Source: Achromobacter pulmonis (GTDB lineage: Bacteria; Pseudomonadota; Gammaproteobacteria; Burkholderiales; Burkholderiaceae_B). From it: a stretch of DNA of 63,074 bases. Shown piece by piece: positions 41,713 through 50,694 of the stretch (positions are counted from its first letter, which is position 1; each line of letters starts with the position of its first letter). The stretch spans positions 49,284-112,357 of the forward strand of contig NZ_POQS01000008.1 in the NCBI RefSeq assembly GCF_002885955.2, in the 5' to 3' direction. A program made the translations under genes and the position numbers. The notes under the pieces were generated by a model that did no database searches, was not told the DNA's origin, and was given only the letters and a program-made list of their open reading frames with translations.

Positions 41713-42687
41713 TTGAACCGACGCCACTTTCTTGAAGCGCTCGCGGTCACGGCCATGGCCGCCGCCCCGCTGGCCCGCGCACAGGGCACCTATCCCAACC
41801 AGGTCATCAAGTGGGTGGTGCCGTACTCCGCCGGCGGCGGCTCAGACACCCTGGCGCGCACGCTGGCCGAGGCCATGCGGCCCATGCTGGGCCAGCAGAT
41901 CATCGTGGAGAACCGGCCCGGAGGCGCAACCAATATTGCCGCGGAATACGTGTCCCACGCCAAGCCCGACGGCTACACCATCATGTCCACGGGCAGCGGC
42001 GTGTTGGCCTTCAACGAGCACCTGTTCAAGAAGCTGTCTTTCAGTCCGGAAAACGACTTCACCTATATCGGCGCCATCGGCAAGTTTCCGCTGGTGCTGG
42101 TGGCCAGCCCGGAGTTTCCGGCAAAGGACTTCAAGGCTTTCCTGGCCATCGCGAAAGAAGCCCCGGGCAAGCTGGACTACGCGTCGCCCGGACATGGATC
42201 GTCGCACCGCCTGGCCATGGAGCTGCTGCAGCGCCAGACCGGCACCCGCATGACCCACGTGCCCTACCGGGGCGCCGCCCCGGCCATCCAGGACCTGCTG
42301 GGCGGCCGGGTGCCGGTGATGTTCCTGGACCTCGCGTCGGGCGGCTCGATCATCAAGGCGGGCAAGGTCAGGCCGCTGGCCATCGGCTCCAAGGCGCGTT
42401 CCCCGCTGCTGCCCAACGTGCCCACGCTGGCGGAACTGGGCGTGCCGGACGCCGAAGTCTTCGCGTTCCAGGGACTGCTCGGCCCGGCGGGCCTGCCGCA
42501 GGACGTCGTCGCGCGGCTGAATCTGGCCTTGAACGCGGCGCTGACTTCTCCGGCGGTGGTCAAGCGTTTCACGGACTTCGGCTTCGAACCCCTGCTGGGC
42601 TCTCCCGAGGCCTTCAAGACGCTGGCCCGCGCCGAAGCGGCGCGCTGGGGCAAGGTCATCCGCGCCAACAACATCTCGCTCGATTGA
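41713..42687 (+). CDS. Bug/TctC-family tripartite tricarboxylate-type binding protein
   Basis: A 324-residue periplasmic binding protein of the Bug (Bordetella uptake gene) family. The N-terminus carries a twin-arginine-like signal (NRRHFLEALAVTAMAAAPLARA). The mature fold shows VPYSAGGGSDTLARTLAE, VENRPGGATNIAAE and YRGAAPAIQDLLGG, the loops that cage a carboxylate ligand. The TTG start at 41713 is supported by AAGGAGA eight bases upstream; upstream in-frame codons overlap the RES gene. No membrane TctAB partner is present nearby, which is usual for Bug orphans. The ligand is unknown. Confidence 0.88.
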   Translation: MNRRHFLEALAVTAMAAAPLARAQGTYPNQVIKWVVPYSAGGGSDTLARTLAEAMRPMLGQQIIVENRPGGATNIAAEYVSHAKPDGYTIMSTGSGVLAFNEHLFKKLSFSPENDFTYIGAIGKFPLVLVASPEFPAKDFKAFLAIAKEAPGKLDYASPGHGSSHRLAMELLQRQTGTRMTHVPYRGAAPAIQDLLGGRVPVMFLDLASGGSIIKAGKVRPLAIGSKARSPLLPNVPTLAELGVPDAEVFAFQGLLGPAGLPQDVVARLNLALNAALTSPAVVKRFTDFGFEPLLGSPEAFKTLARAEAARWGKVIRANNISLD

Positions 42688-42699
42688 GACGGCGGGCGG

Positions 42700-43119
42700 T
42701 CAGTCCACGATGAAGCCGCCCGGCCCGCTCTGGCCGAGCAGTTCGCGCGCGCACTGCGTGGCCTGGTCCCGGGTCGCGACCGCCAGGAACGGCAGGCCGA
42801 AAGCGCGCGTCATTTTCTCGCTGCGCTGGCGCAGCTTGCCCAGCATCTCGGCGTTGCTTTCCACCGCGATGAACGCCCGGCAGCGGGCCTTCAGGCGCGG
42901 CATGTTCACGGTCTGCCATTCGATCATGGCCTTGCGGTCGTCCTGGCCGGCTTCGTGCTGCATGTCGGGCACCACCATGACGAAGGGGCGGGGATTGTCC
43001 ACCAGCAATTCCATCTCGCGTATCCAGTCGGCCGAATAGCCGGCCGGCGCGCCGGCGTGCTTCGAGGTGACGATGGGAAAGCGGGATAGGTCGTGGAAGC
43101 GAAACTGTTCTGGATTCAT
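42700..43119 (-). CDS. Unknown protein coupled to a Fur paralogue
   Basis: A 139-residue, probably cytoplasmic protein starting MNPEQFRFHDLSRFPIV. I see an alternating alpha/beta pattern (PRPFVMVVPDM, CRAFIAVESNAEM, GLPFLAVATRDQATQCARELL) but no recognised motif. The fold pattern somewhat resembles SpoIIAA/STAS-like small proteins; this is weak. Its ATG overlaps the Fur gene stop by four bases (ATGA on the minus strand) with GGAG upstream, so it should be co-translated with Fur. Confidence 0.65.
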   Translation of the reverse strand: MNPEQFRFHDLSRFPIVTSKHAGAPAGYSADWIREMELLVDNPRPFVMVVPDMQHEAGQDDRKAMIEWQTVNMPRLKARCRAFIAVESNAEMLGKLRQRSEKMTRAFGLPFLAVATRDQATQCARELLGQSGPGGFIVD

Positions 43120-43556
43120 TCGAAGGCTCCATGTAGTGGGGTGGGGGCATCGCGCCGGCAGCCGCAGGCGCCATACAGCACCAGGCTGTAGGAATCCAGC
43201 AGGAAGCCGCTGCGCTTGGCGATCTTTCTGACCAGCTGCGCCATGGCGGGGTCGCTGGACTCCAGGATGCGGCCGCAATGCGTGCAGACCAGGTGGTCGT
43301 GATGCCCCTTGTCGTTGAGCTCGTACACGGTGGTGTGCGTGTCGAGCTGAGTCCGTTTGAGCAGGCCGACGGCTTCAAGTTGCGTAATCACGCGATAAAC
43401 CGTGGCCAGGCCGATGTTGCTGCGGTCGGAAATCAGGTAGCGGTAGACGTCGGCCGCGCTCAGGTGCAGGCCGGCGTACTGGTGGAAAATGTCCAGGATT
43501 TTCATCCGGGGGAAAGTGGCTTTGATGCCGGCATGGCGCAACGGTGTGTGGTCCAT
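43116..43556 (-). CDS. Fur-family metal-responsive regulator
   Basis: A 146-residue Fur-family repressor. The winged helix (LRHAGIKATFPRMKILDIF; VYRYLISDRSNIGLATVYRVITQLE) occupies about 6-85. The metal-binding dimerisation domain includes HHDHLVCTHCG and a C-terminal CGCRR, the structural zinc CxxC/CxC arrangement of Fur. A Fur-box-like palindrome lies just upstream, so autoregulation is likely. Whether this is the main iron Fur or a secondary paralogue cannot be decided here; the lack of the usual surrounding genes suggests a paralogue. Confidence 0.85.
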   Translation of the reverse strand: MDHTPLRHAGIKATFPRMKILDIFHQYAGLHLSAADVYRYLISDRSNIGLATVYRVITQLEAVGLLKRTQLDTHTTVYELNDKGHHDHLVCTHCGRILESSDPAMAQLVRKIAKRSGFLLDSYSLVLYGACGCRRDAPTPLHGAFE

Positions 43557-43583
43557 GGGAATATCTCGGTCGGGAGTCGTTGA

Positions 43584-43604
43584 TGAGAATGATGTACATT
43601 TTCA
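43584..43604. promoter_or_regulatory. Fur-box-like palindrome between fur and the AraC gene
   Basis: TGAGAATG (43584-43591) and CATTTTCA (43597-43604) pair at seven of eight positions around a 5-base centre, close to the Fur 7-1-7 consensus. It sits 28 bp upstream of the Fur-family start and 52 bp from the divergent AraC start, so one site could control both. Confidence 0.6.
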
Positions 43605-43655
43605 AAAACTCCCGCTCGCCGGAAACCGTCAACCTGTAGCTCAAACCTGCCAACC

Positions 43656-44435
43656 ATGCTCCACGTCGCCACCGTTCCTTCCTTGCCGGACGTATTGCTG
43701 ACGCCGTTCAACGTCCATGGCCCGCGCGAATCCAAAGGCATCGCCGTGCCCGAGCACGTCCATGAAGAGGGCATGCTGGTGCTGGTGCACGCCGGCCTGG
43801 TGGTGGTGCAGGCCGGCGCCGAGGTCTGGACGGTGATGCCGGGCAGCCTGGGCTGGATTCCGCCCGACGTGCAGCATGGCGCGCGCTGGTTCGGCGAGGC
43901 GCGCGGATCGTTCCTGTACGTGCGGCGCGACGCCTGCGGGCGCCTGCCGCCGGTCTGCCGGTCGTGGCCGTCGTCCAGGCTGGTCGAGGCCCTGATCGAC
44001 CGCTTCACCGGGCCCGACGCGCAAGCGGTGCCGCCGGCCTACCAGGCGCAGCTGTTCGACGTGCTGCTGGAAGAACTGAGGCAGCGCGAGCACGAACCCG
44101 TGCCGCTGCCCATGCCGACCGATCCGCGCCTGCAGGAACTGGCCCATACGCTGCTCGACACCCCGGACGACACCGCCGGTATCGACGAATGGGCCCAGCG
44201 GCTCAATATGTCTTCGCGCACCCTGATGCGGCGCTTCCGCCATGAAACCGGCGTCACGCTGGGGCAGTGGCGGCAACGGGCCCGCCTGCTGCGCGCGCTG
44301 GAATTGCTGTGCCGCGGCGGTTCGGTCACCGAGGCCGGACTGGCGGTGGGATACGAAAGCACCAGCGCGTTCATCGGCAGCTTCCGCGCGGCGTTCGGCG
44401 CCACGCCCACCCGCTACCTGGCCGGGCGCGGGTAA
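43656..44435 (+). CDS. AraC-family regulator with cupin sensor domain
   Basis: A 259-residue regulator. An N-terminal cupin-like domain (about 15-95; EHVHEEGMLVLVHAG, PGSLGWIPPDVQHGARW) is followed by an AraC double helix-turn-helix (about 165-255; IDEWAQRLNMSSRTLMRRFRHETG and VGYESTSAFIGSFRAAFG). It is divergent from the Fur operon across 99 bp containing a Fur box. Ligand and targets are unknown. Confidence 0.88.
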   Translation: MLHVATVPSLPDVLLTPFNVHGPRESKGIAVPEHVHEEGMLVLVHAGLVVVQAGAEVWTVMPGSLGWIPPDVQHGARWFGEARGSFLYVRRDACGRLPPVCRSWPSSRLVEALIDRFTGPDAQAVPPAYQAQLFDVLLEELRQREHEPVPLPMPTDPRLQELAHTLLDTPDDTAGIDEWAQRLNMSSRTLMRRFRHETGVTLGQWRQRARLLRALELLCRGGSVTEAGLAVGYESTSAFIGSFRAAFGATPTRYLAGRG

Positions 44436-44445
44436 AGACGGGCGC

Positions 44446-44907
44446 TCAGGCCGCGGCCGGCTGGTTGGGGTGCATCGGCCCTTGCGGGTCGTTCTCGGCG
44501 TCCGGGCGCGGCGGCACCGGCGCCAGGCCGATCGCCAGCCGCAGCCGCTGGCAGTCCGGATTGGGCGAGCCGTCGGGCATCCAGATGTCGAATTCCCGGC
44601 ACGGCGTGGGGCGGTTTTCGTAGATGGCGCAATGGATGCCGGGCTGGCCCAGTTCGCCGCGCAGCGCGATGCAGCGGCCGCCGCCGGTTTCGGTGCCTTT
44701 CATGCAGGCGCGTAGCGGGCTCATCTGGGTCACCAGCTCGACAGGGACCTGGCCGCCGCTCTCGCCGGCGAGTTCGCCGCAATAGAACGAAACCCGGAAA
44801 TGCGCGCAGCATGCGCCGCAGTCCAGGCACGGATTGGCGGCCGGGTCGTCGCCGGCCAGGACGGCGGGGGAGACGAAGGTGATGAGGGAGGAGTCGAGCA
44901 GGGACAT
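44446..44907 (-). CDS. YkgJ-family cysteine-cluster protein
   Basis: A 153-residue protein with the CxxCxxCC cluster (CLDCGACC, about 29-36) and later Cys residues (RACMKG, RCIALRG, HCAIYENRPTPCREF), the pattern of the YkgJ putative zinc- or iron-chelating domain. The start is MSLLDSS at 44907; an upstream in-frame ATG gives only an Arg/Pro-rich extension. It converges with the AraC gene (10 bp apart). The role is unknown for the family. Confidence 0.85.
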   Translation of the reverse strand: MSLLDSSLITFVSPAVLAGDDPAANPCLDCGACCAHFRVSFYCGELAGESGGQVPVELVTQMSPLRACMKGTETGGGRCIALRGELGQPGIHCAIYENRPTPCREFDIWMPDGSPNPDCQRLRLAIGLAPVPPRPDAENDPQGPMHPNQPAAA

Positions 44908-45026
44908 GGCGCGAGTGGGGCGAAAACCCGGGCGGGGTGCAAATATTAGCTGGAGAGGCGCCCCGCCCGCCACGGTTTTTTCGCGCCCGCTGCGGTAGCA
45001 TCTGAGGCCGAACGCAGGAGCCCGAA

Positions 45027-45632
45027 TTGAACGCCAAAACCGAATTCCCCGACGGCCTGGCCCGTTGCGGCTGGGTCGACACCTCGGCCGAATACATGGC
45101 CTACCACGACACCGAATGGGGCCGCCCCGAAGCCGACGACCGCGCGCTGTTCGAACAGCTCTGCCTGGAGGGTTTCCAGTCCGGGCTGAGCTGGCGCACC
45201 ATCCTGGCCAAGCGCGAGGCGTTCCGCCGCGGCTTCGCCGGTTTCGATCCGGCCAGGGTGGCGCGCTTCGGCGAAAAGGAAGTGCAGGCGCTGCTGGCCG
45301 ATCCCGGCATCGTGCGCCATCGCGGCAAGATCGAAGCCGTCATCAACAACGCCGCCCGGGCGCTGGAAATGATCGAGCGCGAAGGCTCGCTGGGCGCCTA
45401 CCTGTGGCGCTTCGAAGCCCCGCCCGGCGCGCCGTCCACCTATGGCGCATCCACCTCGGCGCAATCGGACGCGCTGTCCAAGGCCTTGAAGAAGCTGGGC
45501 TGGAAGTTCGTGGGGCCCACCACGGTCTATGCGTTCATGCAGTCCGTGGGCATGGTGAACGACCACAGCCCCGGCTGCCATTGCCACGCGGCCAGCGAAC
45601 GGGCGCGCAAGGCGTTCAAGCGGCCGGCCTAG
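45027..45632 (+). CDS. tag: DNA-3-methyladenine glycosylase I (Tag)
   Basis: A 201-residue base-excision-repair enzyme that removes 3-methyladenine from alkylated DNA. Family features: RCGW and YHDTEWG near the N-terminus, LEGFQSGLSW with the catalytic-pocket Glu, and PTTVYAFMQSVGMVNDHSPGC. Cys14, His27 and the C-terminal His/Cys form the zinc snap. It starts at a TTG, supported by AGGAG eight bases upstream. Confidence 0.93.
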   Translation: MNAKTEFPDGLARCGWVDTSAEYMAYHDTEWGRPEADDRALFEQLCLEGFQSGLSWRTILAKREAFRRGFAGFDPARVARFGEKEVQALLADPGIVRHRGKIEAVINNAARALEMIEREGSLGAYLWRFEAPPGAPSTYGASTSAQSDALSKALKKLGWKFVGPTTVYAFMQSVGMVNDHSPGCHCHAASERARKAFKRPA

Positions 45633-45636
45633 CGGC

Positions 45637-47541
45637 TCAGGGGGCCGGTCCGGGTATGACGGCGCCGGGCAGGCAATAGCGGCCTTCCCGGTAAGCCCAG
45701 CTCGGCCACAGCGCATGCGCCAGCGCCTCGCGGGCCAGGGCGGGGTCCAGCGCCACGGGCGCGTAGTCTTCGGGCGCGGTGTAGCGGTACTGCACCGGCG
45801 TCTTGTTGGGCGCCATCACCAGCAGCTCGTCTTCCTTCAGGTAGCCATAGGTGTTGTCGTACTGCATGATGGCCCGGCCGGGAGAACTGCGGGTCAGGTC
45901 GTGGCCGATCATCGGATGTTCGGTGTCCACGCCGATCAGCGACAGCAGGGTCGGCGGCAGGTCGACCTGGCTGATCAGGCGGTCGTCGCGGCGCGCTTCG
46001 ACGCCGGCGCCCAGGATCACGGCCGGGATGTGAAAGTGCCGCACCGGCACCAGGCTGGCGCCGAAGACCCGCGAATCGTGGTCGGCGGCGATCAGGAACA
46101 CGGTGTTTTCCCAGTAGGGCGCGGCCTTGGCGCGTTCGAAGAAGCGGCCCAGTGCCCAGTCCGCATAACGCACCGTGTTTTCCACCGTGGCGGGGTTGCC
46201 GTCGGTCTGGATGCGTCCGGCCGGGTACTCCCAGGGCGAATGGTTGGATACGCTGAAGGCCAGCGTGAAGGTGGGCCGGTCCGCGTCGGCGCGCAGCAGC
46301 CGGTCCAGCTGGTTGAACATGTCCTCGTCCGAGGCGCCCCAGGTGCCCACGAACGCGGGTTCGACGAAGTCGGCGCGGTCCACGATCTCCCGGAAGCCGT
46401 TGCCCAGGAAAAAGCCCTTCATGTTGTCGAAGTGCGATTCGCCGCCATAGATGAAGCGCGAATGGTAGCCGTGGCGTCCCAGCAGGTCGGCCAGCGAGAA
46501 GAAGCCGCGCTGCGAGCGCGGCAGCTTCAGCACGGCCTGCGCCGGCGTGGGCAGGAAGCCGGTCGTCACCGCTTCCAGCCCGCGCACCGAGCGCGTGCCG
46601 GTGGCGTAGGCCCGGGTGAAGGCCCAGGCCTCGCGCGCCAGCGCGTCCAGCTCCGGCGTCAGGTTGGCCCCACCCAGCGCGGCGCTGTACTGCGCGCCCA
46701 GGCTTTCCTCCAGGATGATCACCAGGTTGAGCGGGCGCGCGGTCTGCCGGCTGGCGGGCTGGCGGTGCAGGCTGGGATAGTCGGTGTTGGCCGGAGGATG
46801 GGGCAGGCCGGCCTGCGCCAGCACCAGCCGGTGCATCTCGTCGTCGTCCATGTTGCCGTAGACGGCCGAGGCCGACTTCTCGTTCTTCATGCTGTAGACC
46901 GCATAGAAGACGTTGTAGAGCGAATTCAGCGCCAGCGTATTGAGCATGCCGTCCGAGCAATAGGCCACCGAGGACGGGTTGATCGGGCGGTGGCCCAGGG
47001 TGCCGCGGATGGCCAGGATCACCAGCGCCAGGATCGCCAGGCTGGCCAGCGGCATCTGCCACCAGGTCAGCGGCGCGTCCGGCCGGGCGTGGCCGAACAA
47101 TCCGTAAGCGGCCCAGCCGATCAGCGCCAGCGCGGCCAGCCCGCCCAGCAGCGCCGTCTTGTAGCCGCGCCACAGCATGCCGGAGACCTCGCGCGGGTGC
47201 TTCAGGTATTCGACGAACAGGCGGTTGGGGCGCGAATCGTATTCCAGGATGAAGGGCGGCGTGGCCACCTCCAGGAAGGCCAGCAGCACGAACGCGACCA
47301 GATACCAGTACCCGGCCAGCGTGGCGGCCAGCGGTATATGACCCAGCAGCGGCGACAGCACCGCCGGCAGCGCCGCCAGCACCGCGATCTGGTGCGCGTC
47401 GATGCGCAGCCCGCCCAGCAGCAGCGGCAGCAGGCCCCGGGCGTTGCGCACGCGCCGGTACTGCCACGCGGCCAGCGCCAGGCGGCTGAGCGTCAGCAGC
47501 GCGAACGCCGCCGCCACGAAAATCAAGGTCGAATGCCGCAT
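45637..47541 (-). CDS. LTA-synthase-type sulfatase-fold membrane phosphotransferase
   Basis: A 634-residue inner-membrane protein with five hydrophobic segments in the first ~200 residues and a periplasmic alkaline-phosphatase/sulfatase domain (about 270-590). Metal and nucleophile motifs are visible: EESLG, the likely catalytic Thr in ATGTRSVRG, GGESHFDNMKGFF and AADHDSR. Enzymes of this group move glycerophosphate or phosphoethanolamine groups (LtaS, OpgB). In a Gram-negative the likely acceptors are periplasmic glucans or lipid A-type glycans; this is inference. It converges with tag (4 bp apart). Confidence 0.85.
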   Translation of the reverse strand: MRHSTLIFVAAAFALLTLSRLALAAWQYRRVRNARGLLPLLLGGLRIDAHQIAVLAALPAVLSPLLGHIPLAATLAGYWYLVAFVLLAFLEVATPPFILEYDSRPNRLFVEYLKHPREVSGMLWRGYKTALLGGLAALALIGWAAYGLFGHARPDAPLTWWQMPLASLAILALVILAIRGTLGHRPINPSSVAYCSDGMLNTLALNSLYNVFYAVYSMKNEKSASAVYGNMDDDEMHRLVLAQAGLPHPPANTDYPSLHRQPASRQTARPLNLVIILEESLGAQYSAALGGANLTPELDALAREAWAFTRAYATGTRSVRGLEAVTTGFLPTPAQAVLKLPRSQRGFFSLADLLGRHGYHSRFIYGGESHFDNMKGFFLGNGFREIVDRADFVEPAFVGTWGASDEDMFNQLDRLLRADADRPTFTLAFSVSNHSPWEYPAGRIQTDGNPATVENTVRYADWALGRFFERAKAAPYWENTVFLIAADHDSRVFGASLVPVRHFHIPAVILGAGVEARRDDRLISQVDLPPTLLSLIGVDTEHPMIGHDLTRSSPGRAIMQYDNTYGYLKEDELLVMAPNKTPVQYRYTAPEDYAPVALDPALAREALAHALWPSWAYREGRYCLPGAVIPGPAP

Positions 47542-47872
47542 CGGGCCTCCAGGTTAATCAGCCAAACGGCGTGCGGGGCCGGACGGCGCCAGGGTTGGGA
47601 CATTTGAACCATGCCGACGCCAAAAATTCACCCGCCGCGGGTATGCGGCATGACTTCATTTTGTAACCGCCCGCTTCGCCCGCGGGCACGCTTCCTGCTG
47701 CGCAAACGCCGGACGAGACGCGACTTGCGTCGCCGCGGGGGCGTTTCGCCATGGAAAGATCCGCATACATTATGGGGCCGGTAGGCCCGAAGGGCGCTGC
47801 CGGGCGCGCTACCCTTAAAGGGCAGCGTAAGCCGGCAGCGGTAGGCCGGCCGCAACGGCAAGGATCAAGACC
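47542..47872. other. 331-bp intergenic region between the sulfatase-fold gene and asmA
   Basis: No coding sequence is convincing here. It must hold divergent promoters. A near-perfect palindrome (CGCT-a-CCCTT-A-AAGGG-c-AGCG, 47807-47827) lies 46 bp before the asmA start and may be an operator. ATACATTATG around 47765-47774 could be a -10 region. GC-rich short repeats are otherwise unremarkable. Confidence 0.5.
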
Positions 47873-49963
47873 ATGACGCGCTCAAGAAAAATAGCGATCG
47901 GGATTGTAGGGGCAGCGGGGCTCCTCGTGGCGATACTCGCGGTAGGGATCGCCACTTTCGACTGGAACCGCGCCCGGCCCATGATCAACGAACGGGTCAG
48001 CGCCGCGATCGGACGCCCCTTCGCCATCAACGGCGATCTCGCCGTCAAGTGGGAGCGCCAGCCCGACGAAGGCGGCTGGCGGGCCTGGGTGCCGTGGCCG
48101 CGCATCATCGCCAACGACATCTCGGTGGGCAACGCGCCCTGGGCCAAGGCGCCGCAGTTCGCCACCCTCAAGCGCGGCGAATTCAGCCTGGCGCCGCTGC
48201 CGCTGCTGCGCCAGCGCGTGGTCATCCGCCGCATCCAGCTGACCGAGCCCGCCGCCGACCTGGAACGGCTGGCCGACGGCCGCGCCAACTGGGAATTCAC
48301 CCTGCCCGAGACCGGCGAACCCTCGCCCTGGGTGCTGGACATCAACGAAATCGGTTTCGACAAGGGCCGCGTCGGCCTGGTCGACGAAATCCTCAAGGCC
48401 GACCTGACCGTGCAGGTGGACCCCCTGGGCAAGCCCGTGCCGTTCGCCGACGTGGCCGGCGCGGCTTTCGCCGGCGAGCCGGACAAGCAGGAAGCGGACG
48501 CCAAGGCCGCGCCGCGCGACTACGTCTTCGGCTGGAAGGTGGCGGGCAAGTACAAGGGCCTGGCCACCAAGGGCGAAGGCAAGGTCGGCGGCATGCTGGC
48601 GCTGCAGGACGACAAGCAGCCCTTCCCGGTGCAGGCCGACGTGACCATAGGCGGCACCCGCGCGGCCGTGGCCGGCACCCTGACCGACCCCGCCAACCTG
48701 GGCGCGCTGGACCTGCGGCTCAAGCTGTCGGGCGCCTCCATGGCCCAGCTGTACCCGCTTACCGGCGTCACCCTGCCCGACACGCCGCCGTACTCGACCG
48801 ACGGCCACCTGGTCGCCAAGCTGCGCAACCCGGGCGGCGCGGTGTTCGACTACAAGGGCTTCAACGGCAAGGTCGGCAACAGCGACCTGCACGGCGACAT
48901 TGCTTTCGCCCTGGGCGCGCCGCGGCCCAAGCTGACCGGCAAGCTGTCGTCCAGGCAATTGCGCATGGCCGACCTGGGGCCGCTGATCGGCGTGCCTTCG
49001 GGCAAGGTCGCCGGCGCCGAAACCGACAAATCCAAGGACGCGCCGGCCAAGCCCAAGGGCGGCAAGGTCCTGCCCACCCAGGCTTTTCGCACCGACCGCT
49101 GGCGCGACATGGACGCCGACGTGGCGCTGGAGGCCGGCCGCATCGTGCACGACAGCAAGCTGCCGCTGTCCGACCTCAGCGTCCACGTGATCCTGCAGGA
49201 CGGCAAGCTCACGCTGGACCCGCTGCGCTTCGGCATGGCCGGCGGCAGCATCAATTCCACGGTCCGCCTCGACGGCGCCGGCGCGCCGCTGACCGGCCGC
49301 GTGGAACTGCATGCGCGCCGCCTGCGGCTCAAGCAGCTCTTTCCCGCCACGCCCGCCATGCAGAAGACATTGGGCGAACTGAACGGCGACATGGCGGTGA
49401 GCGGCACCGGCAACTCGGTCGCCGCGCTGCTGGGCTCGGCCACCGGCGACGTCAAGATGCTGGTCAACGACGGCGTCATCAGCCGCAGCCTGATGGAGAT
49501 CGCCGGGCTGAACGTGGCCAACTACGTCGTCTCCAAGCTGTTCGGCGACGACGAAGTGAAGATCAATTGCGGCGCCGCCGACCTGGCCATGAAGAACGGC
49601 GTCATGACCCCGCGCGTGTTCGTGTTCGACACCGAAAACGCCTTGATCAGCATCACCGGCACGGCCGACTTCAAGAACGAAACGCTGAACATGGACGTCA
49701 CGCCAGACAGCAAGGGGTTTCGCATCTTCTCGCTGCGTTCGCCGCTGTATGTCAAGGGCACCTTCGGTTCGCCGGACGTGGGCGTGCACGCGCTGCCGCT
49801 GGCCGCGCGCGGCGCCGGCATGGTGGCCCTGGGGGTGCTGCTGACGCCGGCGGCCGGCCTGCTGGCCCTGATCGCGCCCAGCGCCAACGAAGAAAACGCC
49901 TGCGGCCCGCTGCTGGAACAGATGCGCAAGCCGCCCAAGGCGCCGGCGCCGGGCAAGAAATAA
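47873..49963 (+). CDS. AsmA-family envelope protein
   Basis: A 696-residue protein with one N-terminal membrane anchor (AIGIVGAAGLLVAILAVGIATF), the AsmA N-domain (FDWNRARPMINERVSAAIGRPF) and a long beta-rich body ending in the AsmA-like 2 region (LNGDMAVSGTGNSVAALLGSATGDVKM; MDVTPDSKGFRIFSLRSPLYVKGTFGSP). AsmA-like proteins are thought to form hydrophobic grooves moving phospholipid between the membranes. It has a tail-to-tail neighbour, the TetR gene. Confidence 0.9.
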   Translation: MTRSRKIAIGIVGAAGLLVAILAVGIATFDWNRARPMINERVSAAIGRPFAINGDLAVKWERQPDEGGWRAWVPWPRIIANDISVGNAPWAKAPQFATLKRGEFSLAPLPLLRQRVVIRRIQLTEPAADLERLADGRANWEFTLPETGEPSPWVLDINEIGFDKGRVGLVDEILKADLTVQVDPLGKPVPFADVAGAAFAGEPDKQEADAKAAPRDYVFGWKVAGKYKGLATKGEGKVGGMLALQDDKQPFPVQADVTIGGTRAAVAGTLTDPANLGALDLRLKLSGASMAQLYPLTGVTLPDTPPYSTDGHLVAKLRNPGGAVFDYKGFNGKVGNSDLHGDIAFALGAPRPKLTGKLSSRQLRMADLGPLIGVPSGKVAGAETDKSKDAPAKPKGGKVLPTQAFRTDRWRDMDADVALEAGRIVHDSKLPLSDLSVHVILQDGKLTLDPLRFGMAGGSINSTVRLDGAGAPLTGRVELHARRLRLKQLFPATPAMQKTLGELNGDMAVSGTGNSVAALLGSATGDVKMLVNDGVISRSLMEIAGLNVANYVVSKLFGDDEVKINCGAADLAMKNGVMTPRVFVFDTENALISITGTADFKNETLNMDVTPDSKGFRIFSLRSPLYVKGTFGSPDVGVHALPLAARGAGMVALGVLLTPAAGLLALIAPSANEENACGPLLEQMRKPPKAPAPGKK

Positions 49964-49976
49964 CGGAGAAGGGGAC

Positions 49977-50588
49977 TCAGGCGGGCGTTGCGGTCAGCGC
50001 GTCCCAGGCGCACATGGCCTGACGCGCCACCGCCTGCAAGGTCTTGCGGCTCGCGCCGTCGCGCGCCTGGATCGACATGCCGTGCAGCACCGTGGTGTAG
50101 AACGCGGCCAGGGCCTTCAGATCCGCGTCGGGCGGCAGTTCGCCCGCGGCGGCGCCGGCCTGCAGGCGCGCCAGGATGCGGCCTTGCATCTCGCGGCGGC
50201 TGTCGCTCAGGAAATCGCCCACGCTGGCGTGGTTCACGCAGCCCGCGGGCGCGCCCAGCACGATCATGCATCCGTGCGGATGGCCCGGCGCGGTGAAGCG
50301 CTCGGCCGAAGCCAGCAGCATGGCCTCGATGGCCGCGCGCGCCGTCGGCGCGTCCTGCAGCGCGCGCCGGCCCGCGCCGCCCTCGGTCTCGCGGTACAGC
50401 TCCACCGCTTCGCGGAACAGGCTTTCCTTCGAGCCGAAAGCGCCATAAAGACTGGGCGAGTTGATGCCCATCGCTTCCGTCAGATCGGTCAGCGATGCCG
50501 CTTCATATCCCTTCGACCAGAACACATCCATGGCCTTGCGCAAGGCCTGGGCCCGGTCGAAGTTACGAGGACGCCCACGTTCTGCCAT
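49977..50588 (-). CDS. TetR-family regulator
   Basis: A 203-residue TetR-type repressor. The N-terminal helix-turn-helix (ALRKAMDVFWSKGYEAASLTDLTEAMGINSPSLYGAFGSKE region, about 15-55) is followed by a helical ligand domain with a CMIVLGAPAGCVNHA segment typical of the AcrR-like 'TetR_C_16' group. It is divergent from the SDR gene and probably represses it through a palindrome overlapping the SDR start. Confidence 0.9.
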   Translation of the reverse strand: MAERGRPRNFDRAQALRKAMDVFWSKGYEAASLTDLTEAMGINSPSLYGAFGSKESLFREAVELYRETEGGAGRRALQDAPTARAAIEAMLLASAERFTAPGHPHGCMIVLGAPAGCVNHASVGDFLSDSRREMQGRILARLQAGAAAGELPPDADLKALAAFYTTVLHGMSIQARDGASRKTLQAVARQAMCAWDALTATPA

Positions 50589-50668
50589 GACCGGGATTTT
50601 ACCCGCGGCGTAAATTTTGTGTCGGTCGATAAAAAAATCATTGACGCCCGGTCATCCGTTCGGCGAAG

Positions 50669-50694
50669 ATATTTGTACCGATCACTACAAATAT
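50669..50694. promoter_or_regulatory. Likely TetR operator overlapping the SDR start
   Basis: ATATTTGTA (50669-50677) and TACAAATAT (50686-50694) form a perfect 9-bp palindrome with an 8-base centre. The right arm runs into the ATG at 50693. Confidence 0.65.
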
